From: Acidobacteriota bacterium
GTDB lineage: Bacteria > Acidobacteriota > Blastocatellia > Pyrinomonadales > Pyrinomonadaceae
Reading direction: 5' to 3'
DNA: 64,000 bases
NCBI GenBank assembly: GCA_019639135.1
Contig: JAHBSL010000004.1
Location: forward strand, 1-64,000
Shown here: positions 9,970 through 18,935 of the stretch, piece by piece
Position numbering within the stretch: position 1 is the first letter of the stretch
Layout of the letters: every line of letters begins with the position of its first letter
Made by a program: the position numbers and the translations under genes
Notes under the pieces: model-generated
The model's input: the letters and a program-made list of their open reading frames with translations, nothing else
Databases searched by the model: none
What the model was told of the DNA's origin: nothing

Positions 9970-10509
9970 ATGGATCTTTCTGTCGGAGAAAAGGTCGCCT
10001 ACCCAAATCAAGGAGTTTGTGTTGTCGAATCAATTCGGCGGACGACACTCGGAAATACCATTGTAAATTGCTACACCCTTCGCTTGCTCAGTGATAATTC
10101 GACCATTCTCGTGCCGTTGGACAATGCCGAGAACATTGGTATCCGCCCCGTCATCTCACCGCAGCAGTGCAAGAAACTGATACGGTCGCTTTCGGCCGAT
10201 TTTGAAATCGTCTCCTGCGACTGGAAGTCACGGTCGAAAGAGTTTGCCGAGAAACTCCGCAGTGGAGATCTCTTCGCTGTCGCCGACGTGCTAAAGAAGC
10301 TCACTTTCCTGAGTTACGAGAAAAAACTCTCCTTCCGCGAGCAAACTCTACTCGACAAATCCCGTAGCCTGATACTTTCGGAGATACTTGTTGCCGAGCC
10401 GATGGACGAGGACGCCGCTGTCGAGAAGGTCGACAAACTTGTCGCCAAAGCATGCGAGAAGCACCAGACGGTCCAGCCGCGCGTCATGAACGGCAACAAC
10501 TCACATTAG
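9970..10509 (+). CDS. carD: CarD-family transcriptional regulator
   Basis: A 179-residue protein with the CarD/TRCF RNA-polymerase-interacting domain at the N terminus (residues 1-60, starting with [16 protein letters not shown]) and a helical C-terminal half (about 70-165). CarD proteins bind the RNA polymerase beta subunit and stabilise open promoter complexes, affecting rRNA and global transcription. The start is preceded by a GGAGGGGAGGAG-like purine run about 6-15 nt upstream, a strong ribosome binding site. It converges with queF; the two stop regions overlap by 4 bp. Confidence 0.93.
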   Translation: MDLSVGEKVAYPNQGVCVVESIRRTTLGNTIVNCYTLRLLSDNSTILVPLDNAENIGIRPVISPQQCKKLIRSLSADFEIVSCDWKSRSKEFAEKLRSGDLFAVADVLKKLTFLSYEKKLSFREQTLLDKSRSLILSEILVAEPMDEDAAVEKVDKLVAKACEKHQTVQPRVMNGNNSH

Positions 10510-10925
10510 GCTTTTGTGTATTCAGCCCGCACGACCGTCTTTATATTTCCCCGAACATTGAAATCGCCGACCAGCCTGACCTCTAACGGATCGCAAGCCT
10601 TCACAAAATCTTCAAGGATCACGTTCATTACGTGCTCGTGAAATATCTTTACTTCCCTGAATGAGTTGATATAAAGCTTCAGGCTTTTGAGTTCAATGCA
10701 CCGCTCGTTCGGCACGTAGCTGAGTTTTATCGTTGCGAAATCCGGGAAATCGGAAAAAGGACAGATAGCCGTAAACTCCGGAATCTCAAAGTCGATCCAG
10801 ATCCTTCTTCTCGGGAATTCGTAATTAAAAGTGTCCAGCGGAACGAGGTTCAACTCATCCCGCGGGGTGGAACGTATATCAAGATCCTGCAGGTTCTCAG
10901 GTGGTAAGGTCATGCTGTTTTCCAT
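10506..10925 (-). CDS. queF: NADPH-dependent preQ0 reductase (unimodular QueF)
   Basis: A 139-residue single-domain QueF, which reduces the nitrile of 7-cyano-7-deazaguanine to the aminomethyl group of preQ1 in queuosine biosynthesis. Cys55 ([14 protein letters not shown]) forms the thioimide and Asp62 is the general acid; both occupy the same numbers as in the Bacillus enzyme. The QueF signature is IELKSLKLY (about 78-86), followed by HEHV. Its start overlaps the end of the upstream exonuclease gene by 16 bp, so the two probably share a transcript. No other queuosine genes are in the window. Confidence 0.93.
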   Translation of the reverse strand: MENSMTLPPENLQDLDIRSTPRDELNLVPLDTFNYEFPRRRIWIDFEIPEFTAICPFSDFPDFATIKLSYVPNERCIELKSLKLYINSFREVKIFHEHVMNVILEDFVKACDPLEVRLVGDFNVRGNIKTVVRAEYTKA

Positions 10926-11734
10926 TTTCTTCTTCGCCCGCCGAGCTTTCGTGCCGAGGCAAGGTCGTTGATCCCCATTTCGCTCAGTTCGCCAAGCAAA
11001 TTGATGAATATCTGGGCGGTCGCACGGGCATCATCAGCGGCCCGGTGATGATTTTCAAGCTTAATGTCGTAGTGCCGGGCAACAGTTTGAAGCTTGTGGT
11101 TCTCGATGTGCGGCAAGAGATGCCGAGATAGCTGAACCGTGCAAAGCTGAGGATTTCCTAATCGGTAATCCAGATAAACCTGCCCGATCTCGCTGTTCAA
11201 GAAACTCACATCGAAGTGCGCGTTGTGTGCGACCAGGACCGCGCCGCCGATGAACTCCAAAAGCTCGCCTGACACTTCCCGAAAGGTTGGAGCATCGGTA
11301 ACCATCCGATCGTCAATTCCTGTCAGGGATGTGATGAACGGAGGAATCGCCGTCTCCGGATTTATCAGCGAGTGATACTCCGCATTTATCTCACCATTCG
11401 AGACCCGATACGCACCGATCTCGGTCACCTTGCATGGCGGCGCTTTTGCCCCGGTCGTTTCAAGGTCGATGACGACGAACTCCGAAGTACGCAGATCCAA
11501 ACTAACGTCATCGTTTGCCGCCAACACGACATCGTCCCCGACGATACGGATCCGTGCGTCCCTGTCGACCAATCCTTCAGCGAGAGTGCAGGCAAGTGCC
11601 GGCTCACGAACATCGATCTTCATCATCGAACCGACAACCGATATTGCTGACGCACGCCCGCCGTTGAGCTGCAGAAATTCTATTGTCTCGCTGATCAGCA
11701 AAGCGTCGCAGATCAGATTCGGGTACGGCTGCAT
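10910..11734 (-). CDS. DnaQ/PolC-like DEDDh 3'-5' exonuclease
   Basis: A 274-residue protein. The N-terminal ~80 residues form an uncharacterised region, and the C-terminal part is a DEDDh exonuclease. Exo I is Asp90-x-Glu92 in [10 protein letters not shown], Exo II is around [12 protein letters not shown], and Exo III is [14 protein letters not shown], giving the terminal His and Asp. This is the family of the DNA polymerase III epsilon proofreading subunit and of stand-alone exonucleases. The N-terminal extension and lack of a polymerase neighbour leave open whether it proofreads or trims DNA/RNA. It overlaps queF by 16 bp. Confidence 0.85.
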   Translation of the reverse strand: MQPYPNLICDALLISETIEFLQLNGGRASAISVVGSMMKIDVREPALACTLAEGLVDRDARIRIVGDDVVLAANDDVSLDLRTSEFVVIDLETTGAKAPPCKVTEIGAYRVSNGEINAEYHSLINPETAIPPFITSLTGIDDRMVTDAPTFREVSGELLEFIGGAVLVAHNAHFDVSFLNSEIGQVYLDYRLGNPQLCTVQLSRHLLPHIENHKLQTVARHYDIKLENHHRAADDARATAQIFINLLGELSEMGINDLASARKLGGRRRKWKTA

Positions 11735-11865
11735 ACAATCTCATTCTAGCGGTGTGACCGCGAACATCCAACCTTTGCGTAAATCGCGCAGGTTGGTTGG
11801 GCAGATTCCTCGGCTTTTGGCATAATGCAGGTTCGGTGATCTCTTAGCCCGAACCGCCAGGAATA

Positions 11866-12447
11866 ATGAATTCTGAACAGATCCTTCAGCATTTTCGCGA
11901 TACCGACGCTCTCTTAGAGGGCCATTTTGTGCTCTCAAGTGGTTTGCACAGTCCGATTTATCTTCAATGTGCACTCGCCCTCCAGTATCCGGCAGATACA
12001 ACGCGATTTGCGGCCGAGATCGCGAAGAACTATCTCGAAGCCGGAATTGAAACGGTAGCTTCGCCCGCGATTGGCGGTTTGGTCGTCGGTTATGCGGTCG
12101 CTGCGGCGCTCAATGTACGGTTCATATGGACAGAGCGGCAGAATCAGATCATGACTGTCCGCCGCGGCTTCAAGATCAGGGACGGGGAAAAGATACTCGT
12201 TGTTGAAGACGTGATGACCACCGGCGGCACGACCAAGGAATGCATCGAAGCTCTTACCTCACGCGGTGCGAATGTGATCGGTGCTGCAACCGTAATTGAT
12301 CGTTCCAACGGAAGAGCCGACGTGGGAGTGGAACGCACATCACTTGTAACGATCGACGTTCCTTCGTTTGCGCCGCAATATTGCCCGATGTGTGCTGAGG
12401 GCCTCGATGCCGTCATGCCCGGAAGCCGCAAGTCGCAAGGTAAGTGA
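11866..12447 (+). CDS. pyrE: Orotate phosphoribosyltransferase
   Basis: A 193-residue type I phosphoribosyltransferase that converts orotate and PRPP to OMP in pyrimidine synthesis. The PRPP-binding loop is ILVVEDVMTTGGTTKE (about 110-125). The SSGLHSPIYLQ region near residues 24-34 fits the orotate-binding N-terminal hood. The C-terminal FAPQYCPMCAEG is a variant seen in a subgroup of bacterial and archaeal enzymes. First gene of a run of six tightly packed genes; the next gene starts at its stop codon. Confidence 0.93.
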   Translation: MNSEQILQHFRDTDALLEGHFVLSSGLHSPIYLQCALALQYPADTTRFAAEIAKNYLEAGIETVASPAIGGLVVGYAVAAALNVRFIWTERQNQIMTVRRGFKIRDGEKILVVEDVMTTGGTTKECIEALTSRGANVIGAATVIDRSNGRADVGVERTSLVTIDVPSFAPQYCPMCAEGLDAVMPGSRKSQGK

Positions 12448-12449
12448 CA

Positions 12450-13310
12450 ATGCGCGAGGTTTGTTTTCTAACCACGGATGACCTGACGGGTTATACCTTC
12501 GATGATGAACTTGCGGTAGCGCCACTGGCCTCGCTCGGATGGCGGGTTTCTTACGAGTCCTGGAGAAACACGGCCGCAGATTGGCATCGATACGAATCGG
12601 TCGTTATCAGAACACCGTGGGACTATCAAGACGACCCCGACAGTTTTTTGCAAACTTTGAAGAGGATCGAAGACTCGCGAACCCGTCTTGAGAATCCACT
12701 CCGGATCGTGGAGTGGAACCTGAACAAGAAGTATCTTTCAGACCTTGAGGCGAAAGGTATTCCCGTTGTTAAGACGGTGTTTTCCGAAGGGCGGCTCGAT
12801 GAAGGCAAGTTTCAGCAGTTCAGGGAAATTGCGGGCACAGATGAGATCGTTATCAAGCCTACGGTCAGCGCTACGGCTCAGGACACCTTCCGGCTTCGGG
12901 AATTTGACGCGGAAGTGGCCCGGAAATTCGATGGGCGTGAGTTCATGATGCAGCCCTTCATGGCATCGATCACGAATGAGGGCGAGTATTCATTGTTCTA
13001 TTTCAACGACGAGTTCAGTCATGCGATCTTAAAGTCGCCGAGATCCGGTGACTTTCGGGTTCAGGAAGAGCACGGCGGTTTGATCAGCCCCGCCGAGCCC
13101 GAAACCGAGCTTTCAAATTTGGGCGATCAGGTCTTGGAGTCTCTCGGCGAGCGACTACTTTACGCTCGGATCGATGCGGTTCGGGGTTCGAGCGGCGGGT
13201 TTGAGATAATGGAGGTCGAGCTGATAGAGCCTGCACTCTATTTCCGAATGGATCAGGCGTCTGCCGGTCGGTTTGCACGGGCATTCGATCAGAGAATGAA
13301 TGAATTATAA
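12450..13310 (+). CDS. ATP-grasp family protein (RimK/DcsG-like)
   Basis: A 286-residue ATP-grasp fold protein of unknown substrate, related to the RimK/glutathione-synthetase/cycloserine-ligase (DcsG) group. Visible family features are the N-terminal TPWDYQDDP motif, a central lysine-containing nucleotide-binding segment (EIVIKPTVSATAQDTFRL), and the C-terminal metal-binding EVELIEPALYF. I prefer the ATG at 12450, which has an AAGG at a suitable distance, over a GTG at 12444 that overlaps the pyrE stop. Sitting between pyrE and truA in an apparent operon, it probably ligates an amino acid or small acid; the product is unknown. Confidence 0.82.
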   Translation: MREVCFLTTDDLTGYTFDDELAVAPLASLGWRVSYESWRNTAADWHRYESVVIRTPWDYQDDPDSFLQTLKRIEDSRTRLENPLRIVEWNLNKKYLSDLEAKGIPVVKTVFSEGRLDEGKFQQFREIAGTDEIVIKPTVSATAQDTFRLREFDAEVARKFDGREFMMQPFMASITNEGEYSLFYFNDEFSHAILKSPRSGDFRVQEEHGGLISPAEPETELSNLGDQVLESLGERLLYARIDAVRGSSGGFEIMEVELIEPALYFRMDQASAGRFARAFDQRMNEL

Positions 13311-14052
13311 GCTTCTGATCCAATATGACGGCACCGATTTCCATGGCTGGCAACGTCAGGAAAGCGACCGAACCATCCAGGGCGAATTAGAAAGGGTGTT
13401 AGGTATTCTCGACGGCCGCGAGGTGAGCGTTATCGGTTCGGGGAGAACAGATGCGGGTGTCCACGCGGAAGGCCAAGTGGCGAATGTTGTCTTGTCCAAG
13501 AACTTTACGCCCGAGAAATTGCGAGCTGCTATCAACGGCAATCTCTGGCGTGACATCCGTATCATGAACGTTGAATATGCGCCGGACGAATTTCACGCCC
13601 GCTTCTCTGCAAAGAAGAAGACGTACATCTACCGTATCGTGAATGCTCCTGTGATGTCCCCTTTCTGGCGGCGTTTTGCTCTTCACGAATCGACTCCGCT
13701 CGATGTGAATGCGATGCGGTCCGCTTCCAGGCTTCTGCTCGGTGAGCACGATTGGACGGCCTTTTCCGCGGCCCAGTCGGATGCGGACAACCGCGTTCGG
13801 AACGTGAGCGACTGCGGTTTCGAAACGTCGTGGGACGATCGGGCGTGCGCCATGTTGATCGAATTCCGCATCACGGCGAACGGATTTCTTCGCTACATGG
13901 TTCGATCGATAGTCGGGACGCTTTTGGAGGTCGGGCTGGGGACGCGGGATTCTGATACAATTCAGACGGCCCTGGTCAGCGGAGATAGGACCCTTGCGGG
14001 ACGCACCGCACCGCCGCATGGGCTTTGCCTTCATCGGGTTGAATACGACTAG
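13300..14052 (+). CDS. truA: tRNA pseudouridine(38-40) synthase TruA
   Basis: A 250-residue TruA, which isomerises uridines 38-40 in the anticodon stem-loop of many tRNAs. The catalytic Asp51 lies in the hallmark GSGRTDAGVHAEGQV. Other conserved parts are YDGTDFHGWQRQ at the N terminus and the FLRYMVRSIVGTLLEVG helix. The length is standard. The gene begins 11 bp inside the preceding ATP-grasp gene, so coupled translation is likely. Confidence 0.95.
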   Translation: MNYKLLIQYDGTDFHGWQRQESDRTIQGELERVLGILDGREVSVIGSGRTDAGVHAEGQVANVVLSKNFTPEKLRAAINGNLWRDIRIMNVEYAPDEFHARFSAKKKTYIYRIVNAPVMSPFWRRFALHESTPLDVNAMRSASRLLLGEHDWTAFSAAQSDADNRVRNVSDCGFETSWDDRACAMLIEFRITANGFLRYMVRSIVGTLLEVGLGTRDSDTIQTALVSGDRTLAGRTAPPHGLCLHRVEYD

Positions 14053-14057
14053 AACTA

Positions 14058-14369
14058 ATGCTTATCTACCACGTAATGCTTCCCGAAGCTTGGAACGCCC
14101 GGCAGTCCGGCGAGGCGATCACCGCAGACAGCCTCACGACCGAGGGGTTTATCCATTGCAGCTTAGCCGAGCAGTTAGAGGGCGTGTTGGAACGGTATTT
14201 TACGGGTGCCCCAAAGGTCGTAATACTTGAGATCGACCCGGACAAATTGAGTTCGAAGCTCGTCTTCGAGCCCTCAACAGATAACGAAGTGTATCCGCAT
14301 ATTTATGGACCGATCGATCCGGAGGCCGTAATACGTGCTGAAGAACGGCAGCTCAGGCCCGGCGGATGA
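14058..14369 (+). CDS. DUF952 family protein
   Basis: A 103-residue small cytosolic protein of the DUF952 family, recognised from IYHVMLPEAW near the start, the TTEGFIHCS segment, and the EVYPHIYGPI end. No biochemical role is established for the family; a link to ADP-ribosyl/RNA 2'-phosphotransferase-like folds has been suggested, and nothing here adds to that. It lies 5 bp after truA and overlaps uppS by 4 bp, so it belongs to the same transcript. Confidence 0.85.
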   Translation: MLIYHVMLPEAWNARQSGEAITADSLTTEGFIHCSLAEQLEGVLERYFTGAPKVVILEIDPDKLSSKLVFEPSTDNEVYPHIYGPIDPEAVIRAEERQLRPGG

Positions 14370-15166
14370 GCGAGGCTTATATCCAGATGATCGAAGCGTT
14401 TGCCGAAGTTATCAAAAAGAACTCAAAGGAGGCTGAACTCCTTGCGGCGATCGATGCTGAGCGCCTGCCGAGGCACATCGCGATAATCATGGACGGTAAC
14501 GGCCGCTGGGCCCGCCGCCGCGGCAAGCCAAGGATATTCGGCCATAGGGCAGGTGCAGAATCGGTGCGGGCGATAGTTGACACTTGTGCCCGGCTCAAGA
14601 TCCCGGCGATCACGCTTTACGCATTCTCGACCGAGAACTGGAAGCGGCCGAAAGCCGAAGTTTCGGGCCTGATGTCGATGCTCAAGAAATACCTGCGCAG
14701 CGAACTCAACGAGGTACATAAGAACAATATCCGCTTTCAGCCCATTGGCGACATCGCCGGGCTTGCGGATGACGTGCGGAAAGAAATAGATGCCGCGGTA
14801 CACAAGACGAGCTCAAACACCGGGATGATCTTGAATGTTGCGTTGAACTACGGCGGGCGGTCGGAACTCGTGCAGGCGTTCAAGGGAACTGCAGCGGATC
14901 TGGCGGCCTCGGGACGTGGTTTTGATTCGGTAACGGGCGCTGACATCGAAGCCCATCTCTATACCGCGGGCTTGCCGGACGTTGACCTTCTGATCCGTAC
15001 GAGCGGCGAAATGCGTATCTCGAATTTCCTGCTGTGGCAGATCGCCTACGCGGAGATCTATGTGACGGAAACGCTTTTCCCGGATTTCCGCCGCCCGCAT
15101 ATTTTTGAGGCGATCATTGAATACCAGAAACGCGACCGTCGATTTGGCGATGTCAGATCTTCTTGA
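14366..15166 (+). CDS. uppS: Isoprenyl transferase (undecaprenyl diphosphate synthase type)
   Basis: A 266-residue cis-prenyltransferase that elongates farnesyl diphosphate with isopentenyl diphosphate to give the C55 carrier lipid for peptidoglycan and other envelope polymers. Motif I, HIAIIMDGNGRWARRRG, contains catalytic Asp43; FGHRAGAESVR follows; the C-terminal region has RTSGEMRISNFLLWQ and FPDFRRPHIFEAI. It precedes cdsA, a frequent bacterial pairing for envelope lipid synthesis. Start chosen by the 4-bp overlap with the DUF952 gene. Confidence 0.95.
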   Translation: MSEAYIQMIEAFAEVIKKNSKEAELLAAIDAERLPRHIAIIMDGNGRWARRRGKPRIFGHRAGAESVRAIVDTCARLKIPAITLYAFSTENWKRPKAEVSGLMSMLKKYLRSELNEVHKNNIRFQPIGDIAGLADDVRKEIDAAVHKTSSNTGMILNVALNYGGRSELVQAFKGTAADLAASGRGFDSVTGADIEAHLYTAGLPDVDLLIRTSGEMRISNFLLWQIAYAEIYVTETLFPDFRRPHIFEAIIEYQKRDRRFGDVRSS

Positions 15167-15226
15167 ATGGCGCCGGGAATGCAAAGACAATTGCCTACTC
15201 TGTGCATTCACGAAAATTATCTTTGA

Positions 15227-16066
15227 ATGAAAACCCGACTTCTTACCGCCGCAATTGCCCTGCCGATCCTGATCGCCTCGGTGGTTCTTCCCTGGTGGTT
15301 TCCTGAAACCGTTTGGCTTTTTGTTGCGATCGCCGTCCTTGCCCTCGGCGCCGGGCTGTTCGAGTTCTTCACACTCACGAAAAAGCTCGAACTTAAGGCC
15401 GATGCGGGATTGGCCTATCTCGGTTCGGCGGCACTGGTCGTAGCATTCATCTTCGACGCTCCGGCGAAAGCCCCGGAGCTATTGCTACTGACGCTCGCCC
15501 TTTCATTGATAGTCGTCATAGTTGCGGAAACTTTCAGGTTCCAGAAGGACTTTTCGAAGCTGCTCGCTGGCCTTGGCGTTACGGTTTTTGGCGTGATCTA
15601 CATCGCCTTTCTTGGCGGTTTCCTAATCGCGACGAGGGTTGGATTTGAGAACATTCCGGGGCTTTCAACGAAGCTTTTGCTCTTCTTTTTTGCGGTGATC
15701 TTCGGCTCCGATTCGGGTGCATATTTTGCAGGGCGAGCATTTGGCAAGCACAAGCTCGCACCGGCGATCTCACCGGGAAAGACGATCGAGGGGCTGATCG
15801 GCGGTCTTCTGGCGGCGGCCGTGATCGCGGCGGTCTGTTCGTGGTTGTTCTTCCCTGAGTTGAATGTTTGGTTTGCCATTGGTTTGGGTACGGTCATGGC
15901 AGCAGTCGGTGTTCTCGGCGACCTGGCCGAAAGCGCGATGAAGCGAGGCTCCGGCACAAAGGACGCAGCGAACATCCTGCCCGGCCATGGCGGATTGCTC
16001 GACAGGCTCGACAGTTTGCTTTTGAACGCTCCCATCTTGTATTATTTCGCTCGTCTTTATTTTTAA
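15227..16066 (+). CDS. cdsA: Phosphatidate cytidylyltransferase
   Basis: A 279-residue integral membrane enzyme that makes CDP-diacylglycerol from phosphatidic acid and CTP, the branch point of phospholipid synthesis. About eight hydrophobic segments span residues 5-240. The CDP-diacylglycerol synthase signature is complete near the C terminus (SAMKRGSGTKDAANILPGHG, then GLLDRLDS). Follows uppS by 60 bp on the same strand, and is closed by a strong terminator. Confidence 0.94.
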   Translation: MKTRLLTAAIALPILIASVVLPWWFPETVWLFVAIAVLALGAGLFEFFTLTKKLELKADAGLAYLGSAALVVAFIFDAPAKAPELLLLTLALSLIVVIVAETFRFQKDFSKLLAGLGVTVFGVIYIAFLGGFLIATRVGFENIPGLSTKLLLFFFAVIFGSDSGAYFAGRAFGKHKLAPAISPGKTIEGLIGGLLAAAVIAAVCSWLFFPELNVWFAIGLGTVMAAVGVLGDLAESAMKRGSGTKDAANILPGHGGLLDRLDSLLLNAPILYYFARLYF

Positions 16067-16139
16067 CATTTGATGAACGCTTTTCGGCTGAACAACGACA
16101 ATAATACCTAGGGCGAGGACGCAGAATAGATCGCGTTCC

Positions 16140-16181
16140 GCCTTTCGTTTGTCGCAGATCGAAAGGCTTTTTTGTTTTTTT
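16140..16181 (+). terminator. Rho-independent terminator abutting aspS
   Basis: Eight-base perfect arms at 16140-16147 and 16160-16167 close a 12-nt loop and are followed by a T-rich run at 16168-16181. It ends the pyrE-cdsA run. The T run touches the preferred aspS start codon at 16182, which leaves no room for a separate aspS promoter or a normally placed ribosome binding site. Confidence 0.8.
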
Positions 16182-17993
16182 ATGCTTGATGTGCTCGGAA
16201 ATCTTGAAAGAACTCATTCCTGCGGCGAACTGCGTGAGCAGAACGTTGGCGAACGAGTTGTCCTAATGGGCTGGGTCGCCAAGAAGCGCGACTTTGGCGT
16301 ATTTACCTTCATCGATCTTCGCGACCGTGAGGGCATGACGCAGGTCGTCGTCAGTTCCGAGACGGTCGCCGAAGCTCATGCGAAAGCTAAATCGATCCGC
16401 GGCGAGTTTGTGATCGCTGTCAAAGGCACGGTAGTTTCCCGTGCCGAGGGCACACAAAATGCGAAGCTCGCGACCGGCGATATCGAAGTAAAGGTGGAGG
16501 AACTTTTGATCCTCAACGATGCCGCCGTTCCGCCTTTTCAGCTTGAGGTCGCCGGTTCTGAGAATCTCGCCGCCGAAGATACGCGGCTAAAATATCGTTA
16601 TCTAGACCTTCGCCGGCCGCAGCTTCAGCACAACATCCGAATGCGGGCAAAGGCCGTCAAAGCGATCCGTGAGTACTTCGATGGCCGCGGCTTTATTGAG
16701 ATCGAAACGCCGATCCTTTTGAAATCTACGCCCGAAGGAGCGCGCGATTTCATCGTTCCCTCGCGTATCCATACCGGAAAGTTCTTTGCGCTGCCGCAGT
16801 CGCCGCAGATCCTTAAGCAGATCACGATGATAGCCGGGTTCGACAAGTATTATCAGATCGCCCGCTGTTTCCGCGATGAGGATCTTCGGGCTGACAGGCA
16901 GCCGGAATTCACCCAGCTCGATATGGAAATGTCCTTCGTCAACCGCGAGCAGGTTTACCGCGAGATGGAGGGTATGTTCAACCATGTCCTTAAATTGATC
17001 GACGTCGATCTGCCTGCCGAATGGACGCGGATGACCTATGCCGAAGCGATGCGCCGCTACGGCTCAGACAAACCCGACCTGCGCTTCGGTATGGAACTTA
17101 AGGATCTAAGCGAAAGCCTGAAGGGAACGGACTTCGCTCCGTTTGCTGATACCCTTGAAAAGAGCGGCGAGATCAAATGCATCGTGGTCAAAGGAAAAGC
17201 GGACTACTCCCGGAAGCAACTGGACGAGCTTCAGGAGTTCGTTAAACGCTATGGTGCCGGAGCAATGGCTTGGATCAAGATCGGCGACGAGTTAACCTCA
17301 TCCCTGCTAAAAGTTCTCGGCGAAGCCAAGATCACGGAGCTGGCCGCTGCCGCGGGTGCCGCAAAGGGCGACGCCGTTCTTATCGTTGCCGGAAAAAGGA
17401 GCGTTGTTGCAGCTTCGCTCGGCGCACTCCGGAATGAGATCGCCCGACGCGAGAACCTGATCGACCGTAGCAAATACGAGTGCCTGATCGTCACAGAGTT
17501 CCCGATGTTCGAACACGACGATGAGACCGATACTTACATAGCGGCCCATCATCCTTTCACTTCCCCAATGGACGAAGATCTGGAGATGTTCAAAACGGCC
17601 GTCAATGACCCGTCTCAGCACAACCTACTCGGAAAGGTGCGGGCAAAAGCCTACGATGCCGTGATAAACGGTTACGAATGTGCCGGCGGCTCGATCCGTA
17701 TCCACCAGAAAGATGTTCAGGCGCTTAATTTTAAGGCTCTTGGAATGTCGCCCGAATCTTCCCGCTCGCAGTTCGGCTTTTTCCTCGACGCACTCGAATA
17801 CGGCACGCCGCCGCACGGCGGTTTCGCCGCCGGTATCGAAAGGACCTGTATGATCCTTGTTGGTACCGAAAACATCCGCGACGTTATGGCGTTTCCGAAA
17901 ACGGCCTCAGCACAGGACCTGATGATGGATTCTCCCGGAGTTGTAGATCCGTCTCAACTCGATGAACTTGGGATAAATGTGGTCGATGAATAG
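16182..17993 (+). CDS. aspS: Aspartyl-tRNA synthetase
   Basis: A 603-residue class II synthetase that charges tRNA-Asp, possibly also tRNA-Asn if non-discriminating. Domains: N-terminal OB-fold anticodon-binding domain (about 1-120), class II catalytic core with motif 2 (FRDEDLRADRQPEFTQLD, near residue 230), the bacterial-type GAD insertion (about 290-420), and motif 3 (AAGIERTCMILVG, near 550). The Glu in GIER replaces the more usual Asp. The ATG at 16182 lies directly after a terminator T run; a GTG at 16191 is an alternative, and a TTG at 16149 would start inside the terminator loop and is unlikely. Confidence 0.94.
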   Translation: MLDVLGNLERTHSCGELREQNVGERVVLMGWVAKKRDFGVFTFIDLRDREGMTQVVVSSETVAEAHAKAKSIRGEFVIAVKGTVVSRAEGTQNAKLATGDIEVKVEELLILNDAAVPPFQLEVAGSENLAAEDTRLKYRYLDLRRPQLQHNIRMRAKAVKAIREYFDGRGFIEIETPILLKSTPEGARDFIVPSRIHTGKFFALPQSPQILKQITMIAGFDKYYQIARCFRDEDLRADRQPEFTQLDMEMSFVNREQVYREMEGMFNHVLKLIDVDLPAEWTRMTYAEAMRRYGSDKPDLRFGMELKDLSESLKGTDFAPFADTLEKSGEIKCIVVKGKADYSRKQLDELQEFVKRYGAGAMAWIKIGDELTSSLLKVLGEAKITELAAAAGAAKGDAVLIVAGKRSVVAASLGALRNEIARRENLIDRSKYECLIVTEFPMFEHDDETDTYIAAHHPFTSPMDEDLEMFKTAVNDPSQHNLLGKVRAKAYDAVINGYECAGGSIRIHQKDVQALNFKALGMSPESSRSQFGFFLDALEYGTPPHGGFAAGIERTCMILVGTENIRDVMAFPKTASAQDLMMDSPGVVDPSQLDELGINVVDE

Positions 17994-18013
17994 CTCGCCG
18001 GCCGGCGGTACGA

Positions 18014-18862
18014 TCACTTTGCTTTCTTCTTTATCTGCTCGATCAGGCGCAACGTGTGGTTGCGGGCTATCAGCGGCAAGCGCTCATCGTTGGCAAGCTC
18101 ACTGAGAAGAGGGAGCATTTGCACCGGGTCCGAGATCTCGTTTCTTTTTAGGTAGGTATCCAGCCGGGCAATCAGCTTGGGCGACTCAAGCGGCTGATTT
18201 TCGCGAGCCAGGGTCATATCGAACTGCCAAATGAACTGATTTGCTATTTTTCGGTATTCGCCGGCCAATGACCTCGCAAGTTGATTATCCGTCCAATTGA
18301 ATTCCGCAGTTCGCTTTTTCTCATCCCGGGAAAATGTTATCCGGACGGTTCCGAGATGCGAGAAATCCTTCTCGTGCTGATAGGATTCGCTCGATTCAAG
18401 AAACCGGAGTTCCGCAAGGCTTGCATTTATTCGTGCGAGGGCGGTTTCGGAGATCTCGATCGGCTCGGTCACCGGGTCGTCCTGATCCGACCGCATGAAT
18501 TCGACAGTTCCCTTCCCGAGATCGTTATGACGAACCAGAACCCGGCTAAGAGCGAAGTTGGGTTGAAAGAAAAGGTATTCGTATTCTGCTTTCGCCTTAT
18601 TTTGGATCGTTACCGAAGTAGTTTCCGCAGGTGGGTCGCCTTTTGGACGATCATTTCGTTTCACCGGCAATGGCTCTTCGGCGTTCTCAGCAATTTCACC
18701 TACAGGGGAAGGAGTTGGGGCTGGCGGCTGTGCCTTTACTGCAGAGGGCTTCCGCTTGGCGGCATTTCGTTTTTGGCCGGACACTTCGCTTGCGGAGAGG
18801 CAAAGCGAAACTAGAAGGATGGATATCGTCGTTACTTTCGTCAGCATCTTTCCGATCAGCAC
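18014..18862 (-). CDS. Secreted protein of unknown function
   Basis: A 282-residue exported protein I do not recognise. Residues 1-29 form a signal peptide (hydrophobic TISILLVSLCLSA, probable cleavage around VSGQ). A Lys/Pro-rich low-complexity stretch follows (about 30-80). The folded part (about 85-210) contains VTIQNKAKAEYEYLFF and a segment resembling a periplasmic beta domain, and the C-terminal 60 residues look helical (LLPLLSELANDERLPLIARN). It converges with aspS and is downstream of smc on the minus strand. No catalytic motif is visible. Confidence 0.7.
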   Translation of the reverse strand: MLIGKMLTKVTTISILLVSLCLSASEVSGQKRNAAKRKPSAVKAQPPAPTPSPVGEIAENAEEPLPVKRNDRPKGDPPAETTSVTIQNKAKAEYEYLFFQPNFALSRVLVRHNDLGKGTVEFMRSDQDDPVTEPIEISETALARINASLAELRFLESSESYQHEKDFSHLGTVRITFSRDEKKRTAEFNWTDNQLARSLAGEYRKIANQFIWQFDMTLARENQPLESPKLIARLDTYLKRNEISDPVQMLPLLSELANDERLPLIARNHTLRLIEQIKKKAK

Positions 18863-18935
18863 TTTGAAAACAAACGGTGATTATACACCAATCAAAGGAG
18901 CCTTCGATGCAGCGAGACCGGGTTTGGTTTGATTG

